64,000 bases of DNA, taken from NCBI GenBank assembly GCA_028023455.1, contig JAQFVV010000280.1:1048001-1112000 (forward strand). Direction: 5' to 3'. Below the pieces are notes generated by a model, which saw nothing but the letters and a program-made list of their open reading frames with translations, did not search any database and had not been told where the DNA came from. The translations under genes were made by a program, and so were the position numbers. Of the stretch, positions 23,940-36,110 are shown piece by piece; positions within the stretch are counted from its first letter, which is position 1; every line of letters starts with the position of its first letter. This stretch comes from Epiperipatus broadwayi. Its lineage: Eukaryota > Onychophora > Udeonychophora > Euonychophora > Peripatidae.

Positions 23940-26900
23940 GTAAGTTGTTTAAGATAGATTTTGTTATTTTTATATTTATTGTTCTTTAAATAGGTTCTTA
24001 TTATTAGCAGTAGTATTATATGAAAATTTAATATTTTAAAAGTTTTACCCCCTCCCCCCACAATAGTAAATTTAATTAATATCCAAATATATTTTATTAT
24101 ATTTATTTCTTTATTTCTAAATGTGATATTTTTAATTTTTTTTTTTTTTTTGAAATTATGGTCTTGGATAGCTTTTGTAAAAATATAGGAATCTCAGTTT
24201 TAAAATACTTTATATACTTCTCTTGTTTACATTAGAAAAGCAAGAAAGAATTAGAAAGCACTGTCTTGATATATATGGAATTAAAATAATAATTATGATG
24301 GCAAAGCCTTATATGGTCTTTCTGGGAATCTGAATGTTAGGATTGCAGAAAAAACATTTTGATTATATTATTAATTACTATTTTTTTTATATATTAAATA
24401 TTGAGCATGTACTTTTCCATTATTATTTTGCAACTAGTTTTTTTTTCATCAGCGACTTACTTTTTTTTAATAAACAAAAATATTTTCCATTTTCTGATTC
24501 ATTAATTTTTTTCAGAAATTGTGTTCATTGTAATATAAATCAATTGCATTCCTCCTATATTGCAGTGACAGAATTTTGAGAGGAGCACTTCATTTGAGCT
24601 TTTCTTCTTTAACAACAATAGGTGGTGTTAGAATTGCATAAAATCCTGCATTTCTATTTTTTTTTTTTTTAAAGTATGACTATTATTATATCTTTTCTAA
24701 TTTTTTTTATATTATTCAAGTCATATATAATGTTTAATCACATATTGTTATTAACAACACTCTAAATATTTTTAAAATTTCTCTGGAAAATAATTTAGGG
24801 ACTATTACTGCATTAAGAACCATTTCAGATTTATATTATAAAATTGGTGCTTATATTTATTGCATTTCATTATGAATTTTATATGATTCTTTTATAGATT
24901 TTTTTCTATTTTCTATTTCATAATTTTTAGTTAATATCTTTTTTTTAATTTGATAAAGAATTTGTTTTATTTTTTCCTTTTCAGAAGTTTTCAGCTATTT
25001 TTCTATGTCTAACAATTCCTTTTGCATTATTTTCATTTTTAAATTTCCCCTCTTCATTAATTTTTTTTTTTTTTTTACTTTTTATTGATATTATTTATAA
25101 ATAATAAATTTTTCTAATTTTCTTTTTTTATGTATCATATTTAAAATCTTTTCTGTGTTATATGACTTGCAAGATATTTGTTCTTCTTTACACAGCATTG
25201 TTTGGCTGCTAAAATTATTCTTAATTGTAAATTATTGTATTTGTTATTAGTTCTAGCTTGTTTTTTTTTCATGTTAAACTTATTATGTACTGAATTGGGT
25301 ATTGTATTTTAGTCAAATTTCCACTTTTTTTTTTTATGGATTAATGATTTTTGCTTTGATACCATTCTTATGTAATTGATTTGAATATTATCTTAACTGT
25401 CATTCTATTATCAGTATGTAGATTATCACTTGTCAGACTTCGTTTTTAAGCATTGATTATGCATATCCTTCTTTCTTTATTTATTTATTTAAGAAATAAT
25501 GTTTGATTATAATATTATGACTTTTGCAAAAGTCCATTAATTTTTTTTCTTTAATTTTCTTATTTGCTCAAACATATATACTTGTATTAAAGTTAAATTT
25601 TTTGAATGAGCTCCTATCTTGATTATTAAGATTTTTTACTTTAGTGTTATACATCTCTTATCTGACTATATATATATTGTACCAAGATTGGTTGGTACAT
25701 AATAATTTTATCTAAAAAATTATTAAAATAATAAATAAGTTATAAAAATCTAAAAGGTTTCTTTAGTAAACAAAACGCAGTTTGCTGTCAAAAGTAAAAT
25801 TAAAAAGTCAGAGTTTTAAAAGAAAAGTTACAATTGATTAATTAATTAGAAGGGGAGAGGGATTGTGTTTAGAGGCATCAGGTTGAAAGTTTTATAGGGG
25901 AAGTAAAGAGTTTATTATTATTATTAGTTGAAATATAATTTAAAGTTTAAAAAATATAAATCTCTTTTATTTAAGTCAAAGAAAAAAAAAAGAGTAATCT
26001 TAGAACTAAATAGCGAATGATCTTAAAATATACGTGTGCGTAGATGCTTGCTAATAAATTATATATGTGCGAGAGTAAACAAAGAAATGATAAATGCGTG
26101 GATATGTGTGTGTTAAAATAATATTAAAAATATAAATGAAAGTTAAAAAGAAAATATATTTAAAACACAGCAGTGGCTATTAATTAAAAATATAAAACAA
26201 CACGTTTGGATGGGTACTACTAATTAAACGATCTTCAAAAACATAGGATTATCAAAGGAATTTCGACAACAGATATTGCTGGAGGATATTAAAAGGACAA
26301 CATGTCGTAGGTATAAATAGCCAATTTTTTATCGGACATTCAGTGAGGACAATCACTCGAGTTAATTGTTTCAGTTCAGATAACAGTTCAGTTTATTATG
26401 TATCCAGAAACAAAAATGCAGTGCTGAGCAGCTTTTGGGAACATACTATTTTACTTCAGCCCTTAGTCCAGTGAAACAACAAAACCTACCCGTCAAAATA
26501 ATGTCTGCATAACAGCTTGAAGAATCTCCGTCAATATTTAATTGTCTCCAATAATAATACCGATGAATAAGAAAGAAACTTCCTCAAGAAACTTCAAATC
26601 TAACCGGTTAGATATACTTCATTAGAAGCAGCTAACAGAAAGCAGTATACACGTTCCAAAAATCCTAGGTAAATAACATTTTTTCTTATATTCCTTCCTA
26701 AGTAGCCATCGCCTTCATGTGAATCCTCCAAGAGCCAAATTATATGAACTCTATAGCACATAAACATGAACTATTAATTTGTGTGTTTTAAATATATGTG
26801 TTTAAGTTTCAAATACTATTTAATGATTTATTATTATATATGTGAGTGGGTTAAATATGTGCATGATAAAAATACCAATATTATGTTAGTTAAAAATTAT

Positions 26901-28321
26901 AAAGATATTTAAATTTAGTATAATTAATGTTAGTTAAAATAAATTGTCTTTAAACTAAAACTTTATTTGTCGGTCAATTCTTTTTACCAATTCCTTTTAC
27001 CAATCTTTTTATCAATCCTTTTATCAATTCTTTTTCATAATCTGTTATTGATTACAAGTAGCTGAGCTAGTCTATGGGTATAACTTAGGCGTTGAGTTAG
27101 TGGCCATTGTTCAAAGTGCGTTGTTTATTCTTCTGAATAAATAGCTGGCGCCCGTGTTTACACAAAACAAAAAAGTGCTTTGAACTTGGTGTTGAACTCA
27201 ACAATCGAGAAGAAGTTATGTCCTGGAAATGTGATGCCAGTTATATATATTATAGCTATCGTTTGGACATACATACTTTCCGAGTATGTTCTTCTCTGCC
27301 TAAGAGACCGGTGTTTCGAGAGACTCATATTCGAACCCGGTATAATATATAGCATAAATTCCACCATTTTAATTTTATTTTTGTAGTCATATCAATTCTA
27401 TACTTTTTGCTTCTTCCAAGTGCTTTTTATTTATTTTTTTTAATATTTTAGGTTTGGTCTTTTTCAAAGTTTTTATAGTTTTTCAGGATTTTCCTTGATG
27501 ACAACTATAATAACATCAGTGTTTCCTTCCCTACTAAATATAGTCTTTCCCCAAAAGTTGAAACATTTTCTATAAAGATTTTTTTTTTGATTCTTGTATT
27601 TTCATTTTGTATTTTGAGAAAATGAAATAGTGTGTATTCATACTTCTTTTTTTAAGGTGTGACAAAACATGAGTAATTTAAATGGTTCTTCTATTTACAC
27701 CATCTGTTTTCTAGCCCTGAAATTTTAATATCATTTATTCTTAGCCTTTTGTTAATTTTTATTATTGTTCCATCTATTATCTATTTTCAATGTTGCATCT
27801 TAATATTAAATATTATATTGTGATCTGAATTTTCATTCACTACTACACTTCACCATATTATATGCATATGATGTGCAAACATTAAAATAAAGACTATTGT
27901 TTTGACATACAATTTTTACAGGCTTCAATAGGGAGTTGATTTAGAAATCTTTGGTTTTTGAGCCAGCTATTAACAAAATAAAGAAAAAGTAACTGCTCAA
28001 ATTAAAAATAAAACTTGCAATTATTCCAGAATATATACTTTATTAATATATGTAATTTTAAATGCAAATTCCAAAAAAAAAAATCCCACAACAATAACAT
28101 AATCATCATTAATTTATATGGTTTTTTTTTTTTTTAAAAAAAAAAAACAGTTATTAATCTTTATTTTGTTAATTATTAAATTTTTTCTAAAATTCTAGTT
28201 TAAAATTTTATTAGTTTTTTTCTAAAAGAAAATATCTACAAATAAATATTATTGTTGATTTTTTTCTTTTTATAATTTATTTTTAGCAACTTAATTGAAT
28301 TAATTAATATTCTAAATTTAG
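23940..28321 (+). other. RALGAPA intron 3 (4.4 kb)
   Basis: Phase-0 intron from GTAAGTTG to AAATTTAG. From 23940 to 25650 and from 27360 to 28320 it is T-rich with long poly-T runs and no recognisable coding sequence. The middle (25670-27350) is an LTR-like island listed separately. Confidence 0.85.
25677..27352 (+). mobile_element. Probable LTR-retrotransposon remnant (LTR plus leader)
   Basis: A block of higher GC and different texture from the surrounding T-rich intron. It contains a promoter-like GGTATAAATAGCC (about 26310), a GAATAAATAG polyadenylation-like signal at about 27136 and, just after it, TGGCGCCCGTGTTTAC at 27146. That last motif resembles the TGGCGCCCG start of a tRNA primer-binding site that lies immediately 3' of many LTRs. 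No gag or pol follows and no second LTR was seen, so this would be a truncated copy. The exact borders are guesses: left at TGTACCAAG, right near CGAACCCGGTATAATA. Confidence 0.4.
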
Positions 28322-28466
28322 AATGTTCCTGGTGGTGGAGTGACAGCCGGTCTCAAAACTGCAAAGTCTCAGGTGCGATTGATTATTCGAGATATTGGAG
28401 GAAAATTTACTTGGGATAGTTCAATTTTGTATGGTCCACCACATTGTAAACAAAACTATATTCCCA
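28322..28466 (+). CDS. RALGAPA1: RALGAPA exon (48 codons plus 1 nt)
   Basis: Starts in phase 0 after AAATTTAG and ends CCC A|GTAAGA, leaving one base of a split codon. It encodes [20 protein letters not shown] then [20 protein letters not shown] and HCKQNYIP. The [11 protein letters not shown](L/V)I(I/V)RD and GK..WD.S.LYG blocks are hallmark conserved sequence of RalGAP alpha, upstream of the Rap/RalGAP domain. The GK.(T/S)WD segment is also seen in the related tuberin and RALGAPB proteins, but the glycine-rich block favours alpha. Confidence 0.96.
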
Positions 28467-30219
28467 GTAAGATTTTTTTAAAAAAAAAATTAATATATAT
28501 TTTTGATCATGAGTATATTGTGGATATGTATAGGTATTTTTTAATTATCATGATTTTATGTTTTTATTAAAATTCTTTAGTTGAATTTAGATTTAATTAT
28601 TAAAATCATTGTACAACAACATATCTACATCTAAAATCAAACTGGTTTTCAAAATTGGGAAAGAATATATTTAAATTAATAATTAAATTTTATTATTGGC
28701 AAATGATAATTATCTTGTTGGAAACGAAAGACAGATACAAGCAAGGTAAAATTGTTCATGAAAATAAAAGTAAAAATATTATATTAAAAGTAATGAGCAA
28801 GAGAATCTTCCATAAATAGTAATATTTAGAGTCCGTAAAGATGTAATTGGAAAAGTTCTCAATAAACTCAACAAGTTATGATAAGCATTAATAATTACAG
28901 GAAAATAATATGAAGACTATGTGAGGAAGGAAAAAAACAGTGATGTAAAAGAACAACAGGTTGATAACTATGAAAACCAAAACAAATAATCATTTAATCT
29001 AAAAACAATAATATTCCTTGTTTAAACAGGCAAATATGAAAAAAGAAGGTATAGAATCTGATTGTTATAATAGTGATGATGATAATTCATTCATAAAAGT
29101 CAAATAGCATCTTTGATGTATATGTGATTCACTACTTTCTAAAATGTCTTTAATGTTTATTTGATATACCAATTTTTGTCTTTATAGAGATCATAGTTTT
29201 ACAAATCAGCCATTACTATTATATGGGTTAGTGTAGATCTTGCCAAAGTTTCACAGATTAAGACTCTGTTTGAAAAATTAATGTTTTGAGATCCATTTTT
29301 TTGTTATGCATATTAAAACTCTTAGAATTCCAAGACACCATCTTTAATTTAAAAAAAAAATTACAAGAAATATAATTTATAATATAATTTCTATTTTATT
29401 ACAATAAATATATATATACATTATTAGAAAGAGCAAATATGAAAGAATGTAATAAAGCTAATAAAATAATCATTACCTCAAAAAAAAATTAAGAAAAAAG
29501 AGATATTTAACACTTTTAAATATCTTTATTTTTACATTGATTCACAAATTCTAAATTTTGAAAGTTAATTGTTAAAATGACAATTTCATAGAGAGCTTCA
29601 TCACATTTGTCATGAATTGCTGAAAAAAATTATATATAATATGTCTTTAATAAAAAAAAAGTAATAAAACTAATTCAATACTCACAGTATCCTGGCTAAA
29701 CATTGTATTCCATTTCAAATTTGAATCCGGTCATGAAGGCATCAAATGTGGTTATCACTGCTGTTCTTGCAGATAGAAAATGACTCCAATCTTTTTTTTT
29801 TTTTCGACATTGCAGCTTCCAAATCCTTTTTTTTTTTTGACATTGTAGCTTCCAAAGCTGAACTGTCAGGAAAATGGACTTCTAGAAAAAGAAGACTTAC
29901 AAACACACATAGCCTCATATCCGTATCAAGCGGTAAGACAATGCAATTCAACTGTAAAAAAGATTTACTGTTAGTAAATGTGAAGAAAATGAGAAAAAAT
30001 TAAAAATTGTATTTTAGAAAAAAAAATCGTAAAAAAATCCAAATTTCATTGTAGAAAAAAAAAAAAAAAACCACCTCATTTCAATCATAATAAAATGGCG
30101 GATCAAATGGTCCAAGACCCGTATGTGTATGATTTACTGATTCCGCGCAAACTCAGTTGAAACTCTAACCTTCTGAACAGGAGCTCTACTGAAGATGCTT
30201 TGGACTTAATGAGTTAAAG

Positions 30220-30714
30220 CAGGGGTGGGCAAATAGCAGCCCGAGGGCTACATGCAGCCTACTAAGAGTTTTTATGTGGCCCACCAAGACAATCAGAAAA
30301 ATTCGCATTGAACTGAGATTTTCTTCCCATGCATGACTGAAGATTCGTCTCGTATTTTCCACTAGGATGGCCACGTCAATACACATGCGCAGCGTAGATA
30401 TGAGGTGCAGTGCTTTTCCAATTAATCTGGTTAGTTTCAATTTTGTCTTTGCATTAGCAAATATATACATTTCCAACTTTAGTAAAACCATAAACCCTCC
30501 GATAAAATGTAAAATCGGTGATGAATGTCGTGTGTTTAATGAAGAATGGACAAACTAATATTTCTTTGGTAATACAGGGAATAAAGCAGTGTGTTTATTG
30601 GGTCATGAAAAAAAGGTGTAGCCCTCCGCTAATCTTCGCTTCCATAAAGTGTCCCCCAATGCGGCTCTTCGCCAACCTCTGCAGCCCCCGAGCCAAAACA
30701 ATTTCCCATCCCTG
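30220..30714 (+). mobile_element. hAT element deletion derivative with 8-bp target duplication
   Basis: Ends CAGGGGTGGGCAAA (left) and CAGGGATGGGAAAT (right, reversed) are hAT inverted ends. The flanks AGTTAAAG (30212-30219) and AGTTAAAA (30715-30722) match at 7 of 8 positions. Inside, 30484-30620 reads KCKIGDECRVFNEEWTN, a stop, then YFFGNTGNKAVCLLGHEK, in one frame. This is the N-terminal start of the GTF2IRD2/ZBED-like hAT transposases found in many animals. The rest of the gene is gone, so the 495-bp copy is an internally deleted, non-autonomous element. Both GC-rich ends keep the GTGGGC..CAGCCCG type subterminal sequence. Confidence 0.88.
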
Positions 30715-30724
30715 AGTTAAAAGA

Positions 30725-31105
30725 AAATGCCTATATAACTTAGTGTAGTTATAGAGTATATAGATCCATGGTTTGCAGTTCCACTCTTTATTTCTGGTGC
30801 TTAAACTTTTTGTGAACTTCTGAGTAATAAACCATTTGATTTACCCTGTGTGGTTTGGTGCAATGGTAGAGTGACAGACTCATTAAAGTCCATTGATTGC
30901 AACTCACTTCTATCATTTCTGATATTGGAACTTTTTACAAATTGCAGGCAATAAACTATTTGATTATTTTTTTTGCCTTGCATATTTTGATGCAGTAGTA
31001 GAGTGGTAGATTCTAGAATTTGTAGTATTTGGATTGTGACCCATCCTATTACTTTTGGTGCTCAAATTTCTTATGAAGTTGTGAGCAATAAATAACTCAC
31101 TTATT
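30725..31105 (+). repeat. Three SINE-A copies in direct succession
   Basis: Three units start near 30735, 30850 and 30975. Each has a tRNA-like head (for example TTGGTGCAATGGTAGAGTGA in the second), then GTTTGCA/GATTGCAACTC, a core with TTTCTGATATTGGAACTTTT or TTTCTGGTGCTTAAACTTTT, and an end resembling GCAATAAACTATTTGATTA. The units share order but differ by many substitutions. This is either serial insertion into the A/T tail of the previous copy or an old tandem duplication. It starts only about 10 bp after the hAT element. Confidence 0.7.
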
Positions 31106-31697
31106 CAATATATTTGATTAACATTTTAGTGCAATGTGGTGTTGCATTACATCAAAGATTATGTGAAAATTTGTGTATTGTTCCGCATATATAAATATAT
31201 TAATAGTTATGTATTATTGCTTTGCCAGAAACTTGACAGGCTTTTTTTAAAATTATCCATTTTCAAGGGTGTCAATTAAATCTTGAAAACCATATGCCTG
31301 ACTAGAAGTTGTCGTATTTACTATTTCCTTTTATTTATTTTTTTTTAATATTATTATAAAAATAGAAGAAATTATGCAAAAGTACCATAATTAATTGTAA
31401 TTAAAATTAATATAATATAACTGCAGTAAACCTGGAATAGTTACAATAAAGCACTCACTGTCTCTCTGCACAGGCCACCAAATAGACACTGCTGTGGATG
31501 TATTCTCCTCTGTTGGTTAATATTTCTTAATTTCTGAAATACTCTATTGCATGTTCTTCTCTTATTGGATGATCCTACATTTTAATCTTTTTGGCAAAAT
31601 GTTCCAAAAAAAAAACTAAGATGCTCAATAACAATCTTACACTAAACATAAAAAAATTATGACAATGTTCACAAAATATATAAGAAAAAAAAAAAAA

Positions 31698-31975
31698 AAA
31701 TTAAATCTTGTGAATGGAATTTATAAGAGCTTTATTAATATTTTTGGAAATTAATAGGAATTTGGAATCGATTTCTTAATATCTTCTAAAATTAACAAGT
31801 AACATATGTTCGATAAATGTTTAGAATATATATGAAGAAAAAAAAAATTAATTAAATGTTGTGAATGGAATTTGTAAGAGATTTATTAATATTTTTTTAA
31901 ACTTAACAAGAATTTATAATCGATTTCTTAATATTTTTAAAATTATCAAGTAACACATGTTTGGTAAAATAATTT
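31698..31975 (+). repeat. Tandem duplication, ~153-bp unit
   Basis: TTGTGAATGGAATTTATAAG at about 31707 recurs as TTGTGAATGGAATTTGTAAG at about 31860. Both are followed by TTTATTAATATTTTT, ATCGATTTCTTAATAT and AAGTAACA(T/C)ATGTT. No coding content. Confidence 0.75.
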
Positions 31976-32374
31976 TGAGAAAAAAAAACATAAACAAGTA
32001 CTTGGATGCCCCTGAAAGTGGATAATTGAAAAGAAATGTCTGGCAAACTTCTGGTAAAATTAGTACCAGTGTATTTTTTTTGAAATTTTGATTAAAGGTG
32101 TTCATATTTTCCTATATCTTTTATATATAATTAGACTTTTATCATTGTGGATTTTTTATCGCAGTTGTATATTAAACACAAGTGTATCCTTTTTAAAATT
32201 TAAAATTATGTTGCTGGTTTTTTTTTATTCAGTGAAAGACATGTTTAAGTAATAAATAATATTTTATATTTATTTATATTCATAAATATATAATAGACAT
32301 ATGGAAAATATTTTGCTTTATGTTAAAATTTTAACAAATTAAGTAATTTTTCCAAATTTGCTTATTTTGTGTAG

Positions 32375-32544
32375 GTGATCCATTATTGGAAGCAGTCAAA
32401 GAATTCGCAATTAGATTAGAAATTCCAGAAACAAAAAGTGCACAGACCACTTTATCTATACCAAGGCCATATTTAAAAAAGAGAGAACCACATGAATTTC
32501 CAATATATGAAATTAATTCTGATGAGTATGATAATTTAAATGAT
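32375..32544 (+). CDS. RALGAPA1: RALGAPA exon (170 nt)
   Basis: Completes the split codon from the previous exon (A|GT, Ser) and ends in phase 0 at GAT|GTAAGT. It encodes DPLLEAVKEFAIRLEIPETK, SAQTTLSIPRPYLKKREPHE and FPIYEINSDEYDNLND. This is the more variable linker between the WD..ILYG block and the LLQY.G..SPECL block in RalGAP alpha proteins; the acidic end precedes LLQYIGYTSPE encoded 12.4 kb downstream. Support comes from frame continuity across both introns and strong donor/acceptor sites. Confidence 0.92.
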
Positions 32545-33639
32545 GTAAGTTTTTTTCTTTATTAAAATAATTAACACTAATGAGGGGGAAAAGATTTTTT
32601 GATGTACACAGTAGTTATATACATGTATTTAATATGTATATATACACACATATCTCACAAATCACACATACTTACATGACACACATTTATATAAATAATT
32701 ACATAAAATAAGACTGTATATTTTATATACTTGTTTGTTGTTTTATTAAGTTTAGTTTTTTTTTATGGCCATTTTATTTTTTTGGAGTTGAGTTAGTTTG
32801 TTATAGTATAATGATAAATACTTGATTGAAGAATAAAAATTGGGTTGAATGACAAAAGTCCACCTTCTTTGACATATTTTTGTGTTTATTTCAAAGTGAA
32901 AACTCCAATTAATCCTTATAAAGTGTTTAAATAATCAATAAATTATTAATATATGTAAATATTTTATTATATGTAAAAATAGTTGAAAGAAAAAAATCCA
33001 GTTGTAAGCTTTTTTTTTGTACTCCTGCACTACCTAAAAAAAAAAAAAAAACAGAAGAAAAATTAATTTCTGTCACTAACAATATGCAATATTTAATAAG
33101 CTAATAAATTAATTTTAAAAATGTTAGAGATGTCTTTTGATCTGTCATAGCTAACTTCTATATTCACTTTTAATCACATTATAAAAAATGCACTATAACT
33201 TATATATATATAAATTAAATATTTAAGTAAAGATTACATAAATCAGCCAATCAAATTTTTGGTAATCATGCATGTAATCCATTTTTTAAATAGCCATTAC
33301 TATGCAATAAGAAAGCATTATTTCCAGCCTTGTTAATTGTTGAGTGATTAGAATTTTGCTACGTTTTCACCCTGATTTTATTCTCTACCTAAATCAATCA
33401 ATGGTTGGGTGGTATGACCAGCTATTTTCTTGAAAGACACATCTTAAGTCTATTTGAAATCTAAAAAAAATTATAAATTTTCTAGTTTGAATTTGAAGTC
33501 AAGTTATGGGCAGGTCAGGTGGAGATTGTAGTCACCTCATGACAAAAACTTTCAAATGTTTTCAATTCTACATTTACATAATACAGAAGATATATCATTT
33601 AACCAAGTTAACAAATGTATGTGATATTAGATGTAATAA

Positions 33640-34020
33640 GTCTATCATCATCATCTTTTTAACTATTACTGATTCATTTTAGGACGAAGATCTCCAAGTT
33701 TAATGAAATTTTTCTAAGTTACAGTCTCCTACACATCACATCATTAAATTATCTTATTTCCTCCACCAATTTCATAGGTTCTGTCTAGGGTTTTTACACT
33801 CCCTTGAAATTCAGTTTTTTTTTAATACACGTCATCTCTTGTAGCAATATGTATAGTCCAGCACCATTTCAGTCCTTTAGTTCTATCAATAATGTAAATT
33901 GTACTGTTTGTTCTCTCACTCATGTATTTTGTTTTTAATCTCTTCTCTTCTTAACATAGAGTATTCTGAAATCTGTATTTTTTTCACTAAGTATCCCAAG
34001 TCTCGTATTCATAAATAAAA
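33640..34020 (-). pseudogene. Possible LINE (RTE-like) 3' fragment
   Basis: The minus strand of this block resembles the 3' part of RTE-type LINEs: the plus-strand text TTAGGACGAAGATCTCCAAG after a CATCATCATC run, and the later TCTCTTCTTAACATAGAGTA, are typical of the antisense C-terminal/3' UTR segment. No motif longer than a few residues is clear, so this is a weak call. It directly abuts the Penelope-like element. Confidence 0.35.
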
Positions 34021-34039
34021 ATCTGTAAAACATATCTAT

Positions 34040-36110
34040 TAAAAGCAATTGAACATTTAATAATTTTAAATGAATGGTGTGCTTGGAATGAATATAAAAT
34101 TATTTGTGAAAATGGATTTAAATTAATTGAACTTAAATTATATAATAGATTTGAGAAAAAAATTGATTTTTTATTTAATAAGTGGTATCCACAAGCTTAT
34201 AATAAGTTAAACTTTATTAATTTATCAAATAATAAAATACATTTGATTAAGAAATATGTTTTAAGTCATGCACTTAAATACATCGGTGGTTATTAGAATG
34301 ATTATAATTTGGAACTAATTGCAGCTGTTCAAAATTCATTTGAAATGATTCCTGGTAATGATCATTTTGCTGATGATATTATTAAGAAAATTAATTGTAA
34401 TACATTTAATACAATGCCTTATGATAAATCATGGGAATTGGCTATTTCGGAATTTAAACGAAGATTGAAGAATGATAATATGATTTGTTGAAAGAAAACA
34501 AAGGGCTATGTATGTGTTTAATGATGGAATGCCAATATATTGATAAAGTTAAAATGCAAATGGAGAAACTTGGTTTCTTTTTGATTGAAGAATATAATAG
34601 GAATGGTCAAAGAATAAAATTTATTAACAATATTTTAAAAAGTGTTAAAAATAAAGCAATAATGCATACTATATGATATATCCTTCTTATGCTGTATGTC
34701 CTCGTATTTTTGCAAATATAAAATTACATAAAAAAGGTAATCCTTTGCGAGTTATGATAGATTTTGGTGATTCATTCATGTATCAGACTTCTAAATATAT
34801 TGGTAAGCTTTTACAAGACTTTAGGATTTGGTGAAAATATTATTGCTTCATCGTTTGACTTTGTAAATAGTATTAAAAATTTGGTGATTGATGAGAATGA
34901 TATTATTGCTTCATTGGATGTAATAGAAATGTATGTATCTATTGACAGAATGAATTCCATAAAAATAATTGAACATACATTAAAAAGTAAAAATATTTGT
35001 AAATTTATGATAAAGTTTATTGTTGATTCTTTAAAATTTTTTAATGATAACATTGTTGCATCTTTTGACGGTCAATATTATAAAATGTCTAAAGGTTGGC
35101 CTATGGGTCTGCCTGTAGTTGCACAAGTTTGCAATTTTGTTTTATCTACATATGAGAATAGTATTTTAAATATGTGTACTTTTGGAGATATTAAAATTTA
35201 CAAAATATATGTGGATGATGTTTTTGTTTGTGGTAATACTAATAATATAAATTTGCTTGTAGAGGAATTAAATAAGTTGAATGGCTTGAAATTGACTATT
35301 GAAAAGGAACAGGACAAAAATTATTTAGATTTAATTATTACAAGAGATAACAATATATTAAATTGGAAATGAATAATTAAGCCACTACAAAAAGGAGATA
35401 TATAAATTGTAAATTAAAAGTACCAATTAAGCATAAGAAGGCAAATTTTAGATCTTTTTTGTTTTGTAATGAAAAATTATGTCATTACCAATGTGATAAA
35501 CTGAAAAATATTGAGATATTTGCCAAGGAATTGCTTGATGTTGGTTATAAAATGGAACAAATAAACAATACTTTATGTCAATTTAAAAAAAGTTATAATG
35601 GTTTAAAGGAAATGAAGATTAATAGTAAACAATGGATATCCATTTCATTTATTTCAAATCCACAAGTGAAATTTTTTAAGGATATATATAAGTGTGTTTA
35701 ATGTTTCATTCTACATTCCAAACAATATTAATAAAGTAGTCAATAATTCTAAGGATGTCATACCTGTCAAGTAGAAAAGTAATGTCATATATCAAAATTT
35801 TTATGATTGTTTGCTATCATATATAGGTGAATCTAAGTGCAGTATTGAGAAGAGATTGAGGGAGCATGAATTGTTATATAAGCATGTAAAAAGTAAAAAT
35901 AATGGTGATTTAATGGCTCCTTCACTTTTCTTTGATCATGAAAAAACATGTAAATAAAAAAAAAATTTGATTTTGAAAATGTGAAAATTATCCATGAAGA
36001 GAGAAAAATTAAGGAGGCAATTTTTATAAATAGGAATAAAATGCATTTAATAAATAGACAAGCTGCTAACATTAGAATATGAGATTCGTGGGATTTGAAT
36101 TGATGACGTT
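34040..36110 (+). pseudogene. Penelope-like element PLE-1 (RT plus GIY-YIG endonuclease), broken
   Basis: Penelope-like retroelements encode one protein with an RT and a C-terminal GIY-YIG endonuclease. Here, in order: an N-terminal part (FLNKWYPQAYNKLNFINL, about 34170, on through DKSWELAISEFKRRL near 34425-34470); KLHKKGNPLRVMIDFGDS near 34720-34770, corresponding to the PK.HK.GNPLRPI motif; ASLDVIEMYVSI (34900-34945); YYKMSKGWPMGLPVVAQVCN (35078), the G.PMG motif; and the catalytic YVDDVFVCG (35208-35235). After a stop at 35370 the ORF resumes (LCHYQCDKLKNI). The GIY-YIG end reads YIGESKCSIEKRLREHELLY (35822-35880). The longest open segment is 202 codons (34764-35372). At least five stops/frameshifts inactivate it. 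Confidence 0.88.

Larger units (their letters stand above)
28467..32374 (+). other. RALGAPA intron 4 (3.9 kb)
   Basis: Phase-1 intron from GTAAGATTTT to TGTGTAG. 28470-29700 is AT-rich with no feature. 29700-30100 has two opposing short open frames around a duplicated GACATTGCAGCTTCCAAA block separated by poly-T, and no recognised family. 31110-31690 and 31980-32370 show nothing beyond AT-rich sequence. Confidence 0.85.

Noticed and set aside
27158-27386. Two opposite open frames of 68-69 codons
   Set aside because: Both strands open over the same bases, no family resemblance, inside an LTR-like island.
29742-30003. Opposed open frames of 69 and 85 codons with a duplicated GACATTG(C/T)AGCTTCCAAA block
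   Set aside because: Peptides are dominated by poly-F/poly-K from T runs; no recognisable domain.
35833-36072. Minus-strand open frame of 79 codons
   Set aside because: Complement of the Penelope endonuclease segment.
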